From an uncultured Clostridia bacterium (lineage in GTDB: Bacteria > Bacillota > Clostridia > TANB77 > CAG-508): a stretch of DNA of 64,000 nucleotides. Numbering within the stretch: the first letter of the stretch is position 1; each line of letters starts with the position of its first letter. The notes below the pieces were generated by a model. The model was not told the DNA's origin. It saw only the letters and a list, made by a program, of their open reading frames with translations, and did not search any database. This document shows positions 36,193 through 44,577 of the stretch, piece by piece. The position numbers were made by a program, and so were the translations under genes. Location of the stretch: the NCBI GenBank assembly GCA_948502395.1, contig CAOPES010000001.1:186001-250000 (forward strand), read 5' to 3'.

Positions 36193-37074
36193 ATGGAACA
36201 ATTAGAAAAAAATAGATATTGGATATGGTTATCTTTAATAAAAGGATTAGGTGCAATAAAAAAGAAAAAGCTATTAGAAATTTATAAAACACCTGAAAAT
36301 ATATACAAATTAGACAAAGACGAATTACTAAAAATAGAAGGAATAGGAGAAAAATTAGCAGATAAAATACTAAATGAGAAGGTAAGAGCAAGTGTTTCAA
36401 AACATATTGAATATATGCAAAAAAACAATATAGACATAATTAATATAAATGTGGAAAGTTATCCACAACAGCTAAAAAAGATATATGATGCACCAATTAG
36501 TTTGTATATAAAAGGAAACAAAGATATATTAAATAACAAAGCTTTGGCAATAGTTGGTTGTAGGCAAGCAAGTGAATATGGCAAAAAAGCAGCAAAGTAT
36601 TTTGCGTATAATTTAACACAAAATAAATTTAATATTGTAAGTGGATTAGCAAAAGGTGTGGATAGTTATGCACATGTGGGAAGTTTATATGTGGAAAATA
36701 AGGAAAGCTGTGGAAAAACTATTGCCGTTGTGGGTAATGGGTTAGATACAATATATCCAAGTGAAAATATTAAGTTGGCAGATAAAATAATTGAAAGTGG
36801 TGGAGCGATTATTTCTGAATATCCTTTGGGGACAAAGCCTGATAAAATGAACTTTCCGGCTCGCAATAGGATAATTAGTGGTATTAGCAGTGGTATTATT
36901 GTGGTTGAAGCAAAGGAAAAAAGTGGTACATTGATAACTGTTGATTTTGCTTTGGAACAGGGCAGAGATGTTTTTGTTGTTCCTGGCAATATTAATTCTA
37001 TTAATTCTGTTGGAACTAATGATTTAATTAAACAAGGAGCTAAATTGGTTACAACATATAAAGATATAATTTAA
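36193..37074 (+). CDS. dprA: DNA-processing protein DprA
   Basis: 293 residues after AAGGAGAGAAT. N-terminal helix-hairpin-helix part (LLKIEGIGEKLADKIL), then the Rossmann DprA core: AIVGCRQASEYGKKAA, SGLAKGVDSYAH, VVGNGLDTIYPSEN, GGAIISEYPLGTKPDKMNFP, ARNRIISGISSGIIVVEA and FVVPGNINS. It loads RecA on incoming single strands in transformation. The C-terminal winged helix of longer forms is missing, as in many Clostridia. Confidence 0.93.
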   Translation: MEQLEKNRYWIWLSLIKGLGAIKKKKLLEIYKTPENIYKLDKDELLKIEGIGEKLADKILNEKVRASVSKHIEYMQKNNIDIININVESYPQQLKKIYDAPISLYIKGNKDILNNKALAIVGCRQASEYGKKAAKYFAYNLTQNKFNIVSGLAKGVDSYAHVGSLYVENKESCGKTIAVVGNGLDTIYPSENIKLADKIIESGGAIISEYPLGTKPDKMNFPARNRIISGISSGIIVVEAKEKSGTLITVDFALEQGRDVFVVPGNINSINSVGTNDLIKQGAKLVTTYKDII

Positions 37075-37162
37075 AGTTTATATATAAATTATTTCAAATT
37101 TTAATATTTTAGTGTTTTTTTATATAAAATAAATGATATAATATTGATAAATTAATTATATT

Positions 37163-37192
37163 TGAAATTCGCAGACGCGTCTGCGAATTTCA
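37163..37192. repeat. Perfect 30-base palindrome
   Basis: Arms TGAAATTCGCAGACG and CGTCTGCGAATTTCA meet without a loop (centre GACGCGTC). It is much more GC-rich than its surroundings and lacks a T run. It lies between dprA and the DGR, 190 bases before the DGR promoter; it may be a protein-binding site or an insertion scar. Confidence 0.8.
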
Positions 37193-37218
37193 GAATACTA
37201 TTTAAATATAATAATAAA

Positions 37219-37266
37219 AAATAACCTTAGCAATGTTATATCCATTCATTGTTAAGGTTATTTTTT
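37219..37266 (+). terminator. Terminator between dprA and the DGR
   Basis: AATAACCTTAGCAATG pairs with CATTGTTAAGGTTATT (one T-G pair) around a ten-base loop, followed by TTTTTG. Similar to a strong bidirectional terminator. Confidence 0.75.
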
Positions 37267-37320
37267 GTTATGTGGATATTAGAAAAGAATCAAAATAAAA
37301 AATAAAGTGCTATGCATCTG

Positions 37321-37350
37321 TTGACGTAATTCTCGTGCAAAAGATAAAAT
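37321..37350 (+). promoter_or_regulatory. Probable promoter of the DGR variable protein
   Basis: TTGACG (37321-37326) and TAAAAT (37345-37350) separated by 18 bases; AAGGAGAG follows before the start. Confidence 0.5.
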
Positions 37351-37382
37351 AATAAAAACAGAAGAAAAGGAGAGATGAACAA

Positions 37383-39191
37383 ATGCGAAACAAACGGAAT
37401 TACATTAATAGCATTAGTAATAACAATAATAGTGCTTTTAATATTAGCACGGAGTAGCAATAAGTACGTTAACAGGAGACAATGGAATAATAGGAAAAGC
37501 AGGAGAAGCAAAAAACGCAACAAACAAAGCAACAGCATTAGAAGCGGTAGAGTTAGAAGCAATAGGTGCTTTGGATAGGGGCGGAGATATTGAAAAAGAA
37601 CTATTAAAAACAAATTTAGAAACAAACCTAAAAGCTAAAACAGAAGACTATGGAGACAGTTTAATTGTAGATTATGCAGGATATAAATTTTTAATAGAAC
37701 AAGACGGAAATGTAATATTTTGGGACGGCGGAGCAACAGTAGCGAATGCACCAAAATTAACAAAGGGAATGATCCCAGTAAAATACAATGTTACAAGTCA
37801 AAAATGGGTTGTATGTTCACAAAATGATGAAGAGTGGTACAGTTATACACAAGAAGATAAAAGATGGGCAAATGTAATGTTATGTGACGGAAAATATAAC
37901 GAAAACACAGCAGTTGGAACAGAAGTAGCAGAAGAAGATTTAGGTAGTATGTTTGTATGGATACCAAGATTTAGTTATAAAATAACAAAAGGATATCATC
38001 AAAGTAGTGGAGAACTAAATGTACAATGGGTAAGTGGCAAAAGTTATTCATATGTAGATGAAACAGGAGAATTAAAAAAAGCTAAAAATGGAAATGATGA
38101 AGGAGTAATAACAACTTCAGGATATACAGATTATGTGGTACACCCAGCATTTACAGACGGAAGTAGTAACGGGTACAGCAATGGAGAATGGAGACAAGAA
38201 ATAACAGGAATTTGGGTTGCAAAATTCCAAGCTGGAATATACACAACAGATAAGGATACAAATAAAAGAGTAGCAGAAGTAAATAACTATTATTATCCAG
38301 TGTTTAAAGGAAGGAAATATGGATATAACTATGTAACAGTATCAGAAGCATATAAACTATCACAAAATTTAGGAAGTGCACAAAACCCATATGGATTAAC
38401 AACAACATCAAATAGCCATTTAATGAAAAATAGCGAATGGGGAGCAGCAGCATATTTATCAATTAGTCAATACGGATATTCAAATGGAAGTAGTAATAAC
38501 GAAAAATACAAAAATAATTTAAGCATTGTAACTGGGAACAATGTGGCAGCAAGTCCAGTATCAAATCCAAATAATAGTGGATGGAAAATAACAGGAATAA
38601 CAGGATATTCTGCAACATCAGGAAAAGCAGCAGAAAATGTTATGACATTTACATCAACAACAGACTTTACAGATAGTGTAACAGGAACAAATGGAACATC
38701 ATATGCATGGAATAATGTAGAAACAGGAAAAGATGTAGGAAATGGGACAAAATCAAGCACAACAGGAAATATATATGGAATATATGATATGGGTGGATGT
38801 TTAGCAGATTATATTGCAGCATATGTAAATGCAGAAGGTGTGTCATATTTAACAACATATGGTGGAGCATTTGCAAATGGGAAATCAACATATTTAGCAA
38901 CAGCATATCCATATAATCCGACAACAACAGACTATAAAGATTTCAATTCAGCATATCCAGGATTTAGTAAAATATTTGGAGACGCAATATATGAAGTTTC
39001 AAGTGATGTTGGTACAGCTAATGCTTGGTTTGGGCAAACATTAGAAAACGATGCAGGCACAGGAGAAGTTTTCTTCCCACGTGGTGGGCCTTGGCATAGT
39101 ACGGGCAGTGTCGGGCTAGTGCGGCTTGTATGACTATGGTGGGCGTGCCGTTCAGTCTTGTGGCTTTCGTAGCGTGCTCGTAGCCGAGTAG
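37383..39191 (+). CDS. DGR variable protein, pilin-like N-terminus and lectin-like C-terminus, three CGG +1 shifts
   Basis: Uncorrected, this gene appears as three overlapping fragments. Starting at ATG 37383 (AAGGAG ten bases upstream) and skipping one base at CGG 37395, 37450 and 39122 gives 601 residues. Shift one restores NKGITLIALVITIIVLLILA, shift two AGVAISTLTGDNGIIGKAG, together the classic Clostridia prepilin-like N-terminus; shift three restores GLYDYGGRAVQSCGFRSVLV at the end. The middle is a beta-rich domain leading to a C-type-lectin/FGE-like fold with MFVWIPRFSYKI and YDMGGCLADY. The last 40 residues are the VR. An alternative start at 37375 would avoid the first shift but leaves two bases between SD and ATG. 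Confidence 0.9.
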
Positions 39192-39195
39192 CACT
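39067..39195 (+). repeat. DGR variable repeat (VR)
   Basis: 129 bases that align without gaps to the TR at 39302-39430. By eye there are 15 mismatches and all fall on adenines of the TR. The changed codons are AAT in TR (to CCT, CAT, AGT, TAT, GGT, CGT, GTT, TCT). The conserved 3' end, TTTCGTAGCGTGCTCGTAGC, is identical in both, as expected for the IMH. The codon CGG 39122-39124 lies in the invariant part between the two groups of variable codons. A GTTCTTT/AAAGAAC hairpin (39210-39233) lies just downstream. Confidence 0.95.
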
Positions 39196-39301
39196 TTGTA
39201 AAACTTTCCTTGTTCTTTGTTCCCTTTAAAAGAACTTAGAATAGGCTAAAAATAATAAATAGGGATTAGACTGTAACAAACTGTACCGAACACCACTTTT
39301 T

Positions 39302-39430
39302 AGTTTTCTTCCCACGTGGTGGGAATTGGAATAATACGGGCAATGTCGGGCTAGTGCGGCTTGAATGACAATAATGGGAATGCCAATCAGAATTGTGGCT
39401 TTCGTAGCGTGCTCGTAGCCGAGTAGCACT
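39302..39430 (+). ncRNA. DGR template repeat (TR), source of the mutagenised cDNA
   Basis: Matches the VR except at adenines. It holds AAT codons (GGGAATTGGAATAATACG and GACAATAATGGGAATGCC). The first four are in the frame used before CGG 39357 and the later ones are in the frame shifted by +1, mirroring the two reading frames of the VR. Transcribed TR RNA is copied by the RT with A-to-N errors and retrohomed into the VR. Its own copy of CGG makes sure each new VR keeps the shift site. Confidence 0.93.
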
Positions 39431-39601
39431 CTGATACAATGAATAATAAATATTCAAAAATAATCCAGTGGGGCAAAAGTTCAAGGACCTTGCCGAGTGA
39501 TATTGTATCAAAGAAGTCTAATTCCTGTAACAGAAATAAAATGTTATAAACACATAAACAATAATTTTGTTTTAGTAGTAAAATGGCGAAAATCCAAAAT
39601 T
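39431..39601. other. DGR spacer between TR and RT
   Basis: No gene seen. This stretch is probably part of the TR-containing RNA, which in studied DGRs extends past the TR toward the RT. The RT and accessory genes are on the opposite strand to the TR orientation. Confidence 0.4.
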
Positions 39602-39640
39602 ATGAATGGAGATAAGAAAAAACTTATCTCCATTTTTAAA
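39602..39640. terminator. Bidirectional terminator between TR and RT
   Basis: AATGGAGATAAG and CTTATCTCCATT are perfect arms around a six-base loop; T-rich on one side, A-rich on the other. It can end both the TR transcript and the minus-strand RT operon. Confidence 0.8.
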
Positions 39641-40715
39641 AATTTTCTAATAAATTGGATTCTAATTTAGAATATATTTTATCTGTAAATAAAAAATCAC
39701 ACTTATTTAAAATTTTTTGTTGTAATCGGTAAGAATTACAATAAGAAGAATGACCAAGCCATGAATTAATTCGTTGCAAAGTATGGGGGATATCTAATGT
39801 ATTCGATTTATACTTTTTATTCCATTTCTTTACATTTCTTTTGATTTTTTTCTTAGAAGAATTTCGTAATAATCTATGAGTATGAAAAATCCTATATCCG
39901 CAAAAATTAACTCCCATTTTATTTGGAAAATACTTAGATTTATCATTTAACTCTAAACGAAGCTTTTTAGCCAAAAAATCAGAAATCATATTCATCAATT
40001 TAATACAAGAATTCTTATCAGGTAGTAAAAGAATAAAATCATCCATATATCGAACATATTCATGAATATGTAAAGTTCGTTTCACATATTGGTCCAACTC
40101 ATTTAAATAGATATTTGCAAAATATTGACTAGTATAATTTCCGATAGGTATACCAGTGTAATTATTAAAAGGCCTGTTTTCAAATAAAATTTGATATGTA
40201 AATTTAAGCAAAGCCTTGTCAGAGATATATTTTTTCAATATCTCGAATAAAATAAGAGAATCAATACTATTAAAAAATTTTTTTATATCACATTTTAAAA
40301 TATAGTAATTAGGATACTTTTTTCTGTATTTTCTCATCATAGATTGTATGGCTAAGGCAGCGCTATGAGTACCTTTATTTGGCAAACAAGCAAATGAAGT
40401 AGAAATAAACTTAGGAAGAATATAGGGCTTAATAAATTCTTCAACATACCATTGATGTACAACCCTATCTCTATAAGGAAGAGACTGGATAATTCGTTCT
40501 TTGGGCTCGTAGACTATAAAAGAATGATATTTACTAACTTTATATTTGCCATTTTTAATTGAATTTATAAGTGTAACAATATTACTTTCTAAATTTAAAT
40601 CAAAATTTAAAACTTCATTTTTAAACATCTTGTTTTTCTTTGCACGGTTATGAGCTTCAATAAACTTTTGAAATGTTAAATTTTTGTAAAAGACATTTTT
40701 TATTTTTTTTGGCAT
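39636..40715 (-). CDS. DGR reverse transcriptase
   Basis: 359 residues starting at ATG 40715 (AGGAGG twelve bases upstream, inside the end of avd). Motifs of DGR-type RTs: LPYRDRVVHQWYVEEFI, FACLPNKGTHSAALAIQ, KCDIKKFFNSID (first catalytic Asp), GIPIGNYTSQYFANIYLNEL with the DGR-specific SQ signature, and YVRYMDDFILLL. The C-terminal thumb continues to YSKLESNL. It makes adenine-mutagenised cDNA from the TR. No CGG codons are in frame. It forms an operon with Avd and the MutS-like gene, all on the minus strand, convergent to the variable gene. Confidence 0.95.
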   Translation of the reverse strand: MPKKIKNVFYKNLTFQKFIEAHNRAKKNKMFKNEVLNFDLNLESNIVTLINSIKNGKYKVSKYHSFIVYEPKERIIQSLPYRDRVVHQWYVEEFIKPYILPKFISTSFACLPNKGTHSAALAIQSMMRKYRKKYPNYYILKCDIKKFFNSIDSLILFEILKKYISDKALLKFTYQILFENRPFNNYTGIPIGNYTSQYFANIYLNELDQYVKRTLHIHEYVRYMDDFILLLPDKNSCIKLMNMISDFLAKKLRLELNDKSKYFPNKMGVNFCGYRIFHTHRLLRNSSKKKIKRNVKKWNKKYKSNTLDIPHTLQRINSWLGHSSYCNSYRLQQKILNKCDFLFTDKIYSKLESNLLENF

Positions 40716-41062
40716 GAATTTATCCAACCTCCTAACATATTACAAATATCAGTTATTAGATTACTCCAAGTTGAATAATTGTTATTTGATATATATTGAT
40801 ATTTGTAAGAAAGACGTACATGTACTTTTAACAAGCTTAAATAAACATCTAATTCTTTTAAATACTTTAACTTGTCTGTGGTTGCATAAGATTTTATTGC
40901 ATGCATTAACATTCGCAAACCTACATACATCGAATTTTTAATTTCTTCAACTAAGGCAAAACGTTCAGATTTTGGATATTTTCTAACTATATCATTTGTA
41001 TAATATATTAAATCCATATATTTTTGATAAATTAATAAATTGTTGTTAGTTTTTTGCTTCAC
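40700..41062 (-). CDS. avd: DGR accessory variability determinant (Avd), four-helix bundle
   Basis: 120 residues, entirely helical: LLIYQKYMDLIYYTNDIVRK, PKSERFALVEEIKNSMYVGL, YLSLLKVHVRLSYKYQYI and a last helix with SNLITDICNMLGGWI. This is the four-helix-bundle protein (23S rRNA intervening-sequence-like) that binds the RT and RNA in DGRs. It overlaps the MutS-like stop upstream and the RT start downstream, so all three are translated together. Confidence 0.9.
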   Translation of the reverse strand: MKQKTNNNLLIYQKYMDLIYYTNDIVRKYPKSERFALVEEIKNSMYVGLRMLMHAIKSYATTDKLKYLKELDVYLSLLKVHVRLSYKYQYISNNNYSTWSNLITDICNMLGGWINSCQKK

Positions 41063-41480
41063 TTTTGTTCACTTCCTTTAAAATCTTATTTGCAGTATTT
41101 TTTATATTAGATATAAAATCATAAGCTTCTTTAATTGATAGGTTATTGTTATCAATATTGGAAATTGTTTTTAATAAATTAATAGTATTTTGGTTTAACT
41201 CAAATTCTTTTGGTGTTAGGGAGGTATTAGTTGTGTTATCAATTATTTTTACTTTATATTGAGTGCAGTCTAGAATTTTCATATATTTATCTAGAGAATT
41301 TGCTGGAAATCCGCATTTTACAAAGCTTGAATTTAAATTCGTAAGTTTTAAAGAAAAAATATTGCTTATTAGTTTTGCGTCTTCATCTAGAAAAATATAA
41401 AATAGTCCTGCTTTGAATAGATAGAGTGTTTCAGGACTTTCTTGTTTTAAGTTTTTGTACATATCAATTAGTTTGCTCAT
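41046..41480 (-). CDS. MutS N-terminal-domain-like DGR accessory protein
   Basis: 144 residues after AGGAGAACC. The start SKLIDMYKNLKQESPETLYL, then FKAGLFYIFLDEDAKLIS and LTNLNSSFVKCGFPANSL, resembles the mismatch-recognition N-terminal domain of MutS (MutS-I), without the rest of the protein. Mutsu-like small proteins are known companions of some DGRs; they could influence how mismatches between cDNA and VR are handled. The C-terminal half is helical. It is first in the avd-RT operon. Confidence 0.75.
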   Translation of the reverse strand: MSKLIDMYKNLKQESPETLYLFKAGLFYIFLDEDAKLISNIFSLKLTNLNSSFVKCGFPANSLDKYMKILDCTQYKVKIIDNTTNTSLTPKEFELNQNTINLLKTISNIDNNNLSIKEAYDFISNIKNTANKILKEVNKSEAKN

Positions 41481-41665
41481 TATGGTTCTCCTTAGTTTAT
41501 TTTTTTGATTTTATCTTGTGTTTGCTTGTTGACAATTGTTACTTTGTGTCGGATTTTGTCGTGTGTGATTATATTTTATATTATTAGTTGTGGGATTTTT
41601 ATATTACAATATTTATGTGGTTAAAGAGTTTGTGAAAAAAATGAAAAATATTTTTAAAAAATGTA
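41481..41665. other. Intergenic region upstream of the DGR operon and tRNA genes
   Basis: A/T-rich, no gene seen. It must hold the minus-strand promoter of the DGR operon; a fair candidate is TTGTTGACAATTG near 41530, which itself is palindromic (TTGACAATTGTTAC). Confidence 0.35.
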
Positions 41666-41694
41666 TTGACAATTTTATAAAAATGATATATACT
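41666..41694 (+). promoter_or_regulatory. Promoter of the tRNA pair
   Basis: TTGACA (41666-41671) and TATACT (41689-41694) with a 17-base spacer, 26 bases before the first tRNA. Confidence 0.8.
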
Positions 41695-41720
41695 CTTAAT
41701 TGTGCTGAACAAGCATAGAT

Positions 41721-41797
41721 GCTCCCTTAGCTCAGTTGGTCAGAGCAACCGGCTCATAACCGGTGGGTCCAAGGTTCGAATCCTTGAGGGAGCACCA
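41721..41797 (+). tRNA. tRNA-Met (anticodon CAT)
   Basis: 77 bases with encoded CCA. Acceptor GCTCCCT/AGGGAGC, D arm AGCTCAGTTGGTCAGAGC, anticodon stem CCGGC-TCATAAC-CGG with anticodon CAT, T arm GGTTCGAATCC. Initiator, elongator and tRNA-Ile2 cannot be told apart with certainty; the first pair G-C and the D arm favour elongator tRNA-Met. Confidence 0.92.
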
Positions 41798-41812
41798 TTT
41801 TAATTTTATATT

Positions 41813-41899
41813 TGGGTAGGTGGCCGAGTGGCTAAAGGCGGCAGACTGTAAATCTGTTCTCATTCGAGTACGAAGGTTCGAATCCTTCCCTGCCCACCA
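41813..41899 (+). tRNA. tRNA-Tyr (anticodon GTA)
   Basis: 87 bases with encoded CCA and a long variable arm, as in bacterial class II tRNA-Tyr. Acceptor TGGGTAG/CTGCCCA, anticodon loop CTGTAAA with GTA, T loop GGTTCGAATCC. It shares a promoter and terminator with the tRNA-Met gene. Confidence 0.93.
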
Positions 41900-41928
41900 T
41901 AAAATACAACTAAGTTGTATTTTATTTT
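41900..41928 (+). terminator. Terminator of the tRNA pair
   Basis: AAAATACAACT and AGTTGTATTTT arms with a two- to three-base loop followed by ATTTTT. Confidence 0.85.
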
Positions 41929-41984
41929 TAAAATATAAACGAACAAAAATTCGAGAAATAAAATAAGATAGGGGAGATGTGTGA

Positions 41985-42819
41985 ATGAAACAGTTAGATA
42001 GAGAAGAGATTTATAATGGTCAAAGTTTTGAAGATATTAAACATGTTGATGAAAATGGAGTTGAATATTGGTATGCTAGAGAATTGATGCCTATTTTACA
42101 ATATTCAAATTGGCAGAATTTTGAAAAGATAATTCAAAAAGCTATTATTGCTTGTGAAAATAGCAGGATTAGTGTAATAGACCATTTTACTGACGTCAAT
42201 AAAATGGTTCAAATCGGTTCAGGAGCTTATAGAGAACAGAAAGATTATAAATTAACTCGTTATGCTTGCTACTTAATAGCACAAAATGGCGACTCAAGAA
42301 AAAAAGTAATTGCTCTTGCACAAACATATTTTGCTGTACAAACTAGAAAACAAGAAATTAGCGAAAAAGAATATAGTGAATTAACAGAAGATGAAAAAAG
42401 ATTTTATCAAAGAAACTTAACTAGAAAAGGTAATTATTCACTTAATCAAACAGCTAAAAATGCAGGAGTTAAGAATTTTGACAAATTTCATAATGCTGGA
42501 TATAAAGGATTATACAATGGAGAAACCGCTGATGATATTGCTAAAAGAAAAGGATTAAGATATAGAGAAGATATTTTAGACAATATGGGAAGCGAAGAAC
42601 TTGCAGCAAATCTGTTTCGCATTACACAAACTGAATCAAGATTAAAAAGAGATAAAGTTGATACTGAAAAGAAAGCTTGTGATACTCATAATAAAATTGG
42701 AAAAATAGTTAGAAAAGCAATTAAACAAGCAGGACGGAACTATGCCGGAAGAATTACCCACACCCAAAAAGAGTTTGAAACAATTAGAAAAAGAAAATAA
42801 GAAAAGTTTGAATAGGTAA
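41985..42819 (+). CDS. dinD: DNA damage-inducible protein DinD, one CGG +1 shift
   Basis: BRO-N-type start (GVEYWYARELMPILQYSNWQ), then TDVNKMVQIGSGAYREQKDY, LTRYACYLIAQNGDSRK and the long helical part with FHNAGYKGLYNGETADDIA. Uncorrected, the protein ends in an unrelated tail. Skipping one base at CGG 42735-42737 gives GTMPEELPTPKKSLKQLEKE after AGG..., the conserved DinD C-terminus, and ends at TAA 42817 with 277 residues, matching the E. coli protein (about 274). DinD inhibits RecA filaments in E. coli. This chromosomal, well-known family is one of the clearest proofs of the CGG shift. Confidence 0.95.
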
Positions 42820-42857
42820 AAAAGAATAATATTGTACATAATGGAAACAATATACAC

Positions 42858-43826
42858 ATGAACAGATTAGAACTAATAAAAAACTCCGAACTATTTCAAG
42901 GAGAAAAATATCTAAATAAAAATAAAAATTACTTTGAAGGTTGGTATTACAAAAACACAGCTCAAAATAAAGGAATTTCATTCATACCAGGAATTAACAT
43001 TGATGGCACAAAAAGCGAAGCATTCATACAAATAATTACTAATAATACATCATACTTCGTAAATTACAACATCAAAGAATTCAAATTCAGCCATAAACCT
43101 TTCAACATACAAATAGGAGATAACACATTCTCAAAAGAAGGAATAAATATCAACATAGAAGACAAATCTCAAAATCTTAAAGTACATGGAAATATAAAAT
43201 ACACCGATAATAAAAACATCAGTACTAATACTTTTGCTCCAAACATAATGGGACCATTTTCCTATATTCCATTTATGGAATGTAACCATGCAATTATCAG
43301 CATGCAAAACACCAACAATGGACTTATTAAAATAAATAATGAAGAAATTTATTTTAACAATAACAGAAGTTATATTGAAAAAGACTGGGGATGCTCATTT
43401 CCAAAATCTTATATTTGGTGTCAAGGTAATAATTTTCAAAAAACAAATGCCAGTTTTATGTTCTCAATAGCAGATATACCTTTTAAACTATTTTCATTTA
43501 AAGGTCTTATTTGTGTTTTACTTATTGAAAACACAGAATTTAAGTTTACAACATATAATAACGCTAAAATATTAGAATGTGACATTAAAGAAGATATGTT
43601 CAACATAACATTCAAAAAAGATGTATATACTTTAAATATAAAATCAAAATATGACAAAGGACTTAAACTAGCAGCACCCGTTAAAGGAAAAATGACAAAA
43701 GATATTTTTGAAAGTATTGCTACCACAGTCACAGTAACTTTAAAAAAGGGAAAAGAAGTTATTTTGTGTGATACAAGTAATATGTGTGGATTAGAAATTG
43801 TCAAAAACTGTTTACAAAATATGTAA
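42858..43826 (+). CDS. Tocopherol cyclase-like family protein
   Basis: 322 residues. Features of the family: NYFEGWYYKNTAQNKGISFI near the start, FAPNIMGPFSYIPFMECNHA, IEKDWGCSFPKSYIWCQGNN and the beta-rich remainder. The bacterial members have a lipocalin-like twin-barrel fold; most lack a proven reaction. No signal peptide. The start has no strong SD (ACAATATACACATG), so expression may be weak. Confidence 0.7.
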   Translation: MNRLELIKNSELFQGEKYLNKNKNYFEGWYYKNTAQNKGISFIPGINIDGTKSEAFIQIITNNTSYFVNYNIKEFKFSHKPFNIQIGDNTFSKEGININIEDKSQNLKVHGNIKYTDNKNISTNTFAPNIMGPFSYIPFMECNHAIISMQNTNNGLIKINNEEIYFNNNRSYIEKDWGCSFPKSYIWCQGNNFQKTNASFMFSIADIPFKLFSFKGLICVLLIENTEFKFTTYNNAKILECDIKEDMFNITFKKDVYTLNIKSKYDKGLKLAAPVKGKMTKDIFESIATTVTVTLKKGKEVILCDTSNMCGLEIVKNCLQNM

Positions 43827-43845
43827 AATATGCTATTATCTATAA

Positions 43846-44514
43846 AGCCTACTCATTTTCTATTAAAAATAGGAGTGATAGAAATTAATAGAGACATTTT
43901 AATAATAGGAGAACAACGCTGTGGCAAAAGTTCAGTAACAAACCAAATACTAAAGAAATACAATAATTATGAGTCAATAAGGGGAGATGCTCTAATCATA
44001 CCCTTGCAATCAGCCATAAGTAGAAGAACAAAAGAAGGTAATAAAAATCGTATAGAAGATTTAGCACTTTTAAATTTATCTAGCGAAGAAATCGCAATTT
44101 ATTTCAGAGATATTTATGAAGAACTTAAAATTGATTTAAAATCTTTGGGTAGATCTATAATAATTGATACATATTCTTTAACAGTAGAAGATGCTATCAA
44201 ATATTTTAGCTCAGACTGTGATATTTATTGTCTGGGAATGCCAAATGAAACCACAAAAAATTTAAAACAAATGATAAAAATTAATGATACAAAAAATGAT
44301 TGGACGTATTATATAGGAGATATAATGCTTGATCTTGCATGCAATAGAATAATAAGAAATAGTAAAACGATGAAAGAGCAATGCGAAAGATATAATATTA
44401 AATTTTTTGATACGTCTGGAAATAGAGAAGAAAAAGTGGCAATGATTATAAAAGACATTGAGAAAAATACAATTAACAATTAATAAAATAAATATGATAG
44501 AAAATGAGTAGGCT
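43846..44514. repeat. 18-base inverted repeats flanking the P-loop gene
   Basis: AGCCTACTCATTTTCTAT at 43846-43863 and its exact reverse complement at 44497-44514. They bracket the ORF below. There is no transposase, so this may be a mobilised or hitch-hiking segment. Confidence 0.7.
43875..44483 (+). CDS. P-loop kinase or ATPase, about 200 aa
   Basis: Starts probably at GTG 43875; the in-frame ATG 43830 has no SD. The sequence begins VIEINRDILIIGEQRCGKSS, with a Walker A motif GEQRCGKSS. It continues YESIRGDALIIPLQSAISRR and SIIIDTYSLTVEDAIKYF, suggesting a kinase-like AAA_33 or zeta-toxin-type fold. A conserved Asp after the second strand could bind Mg. Substrate unknown. The gene lies between perfect 18-base inverted repeats. 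Confidence 0.65.
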   Translation: MIEINRDILIIGEQRCGKSSVTNQILKKYNNYESIRGDALIIPLQSAISRRTKEGNKNRIEDLALLNLSSEEIAIYFRDIYEELKIDLKSLGRSIIIDTYSLTVEDAIKYFSSDCDIYCLGMPNETTKNLKQMIKINDTKNDWTYYIGDIMLDLACNRIIRNSKTMKEQCERYNIKFFDTSGNREEKVAMIIKDIEKNTINN

Positions 44515-44577
44515 AAAATATTATGAAATAATAAAGACCCTGAAAAATCAAATTTTAAAGGGCCTATAATATACATA

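Noticed and set aside
39100..39191. TGA or TAG reassigned to an amino acid to read through the end of the DGR protein
   Set aside because: Reading TGA as Trp or Gly does not restore the conserved CGFRSVLV end, which lies in the +1 frame. TGA, TAG and TAA all end clear genes in the window.
37375..39191. DGR variable gene as a simple pseudogene
   Set aside because: VR shows adenine-specific changes placed in the post-shift frame, so the whole region is or was recently under use; each break is at CGG.
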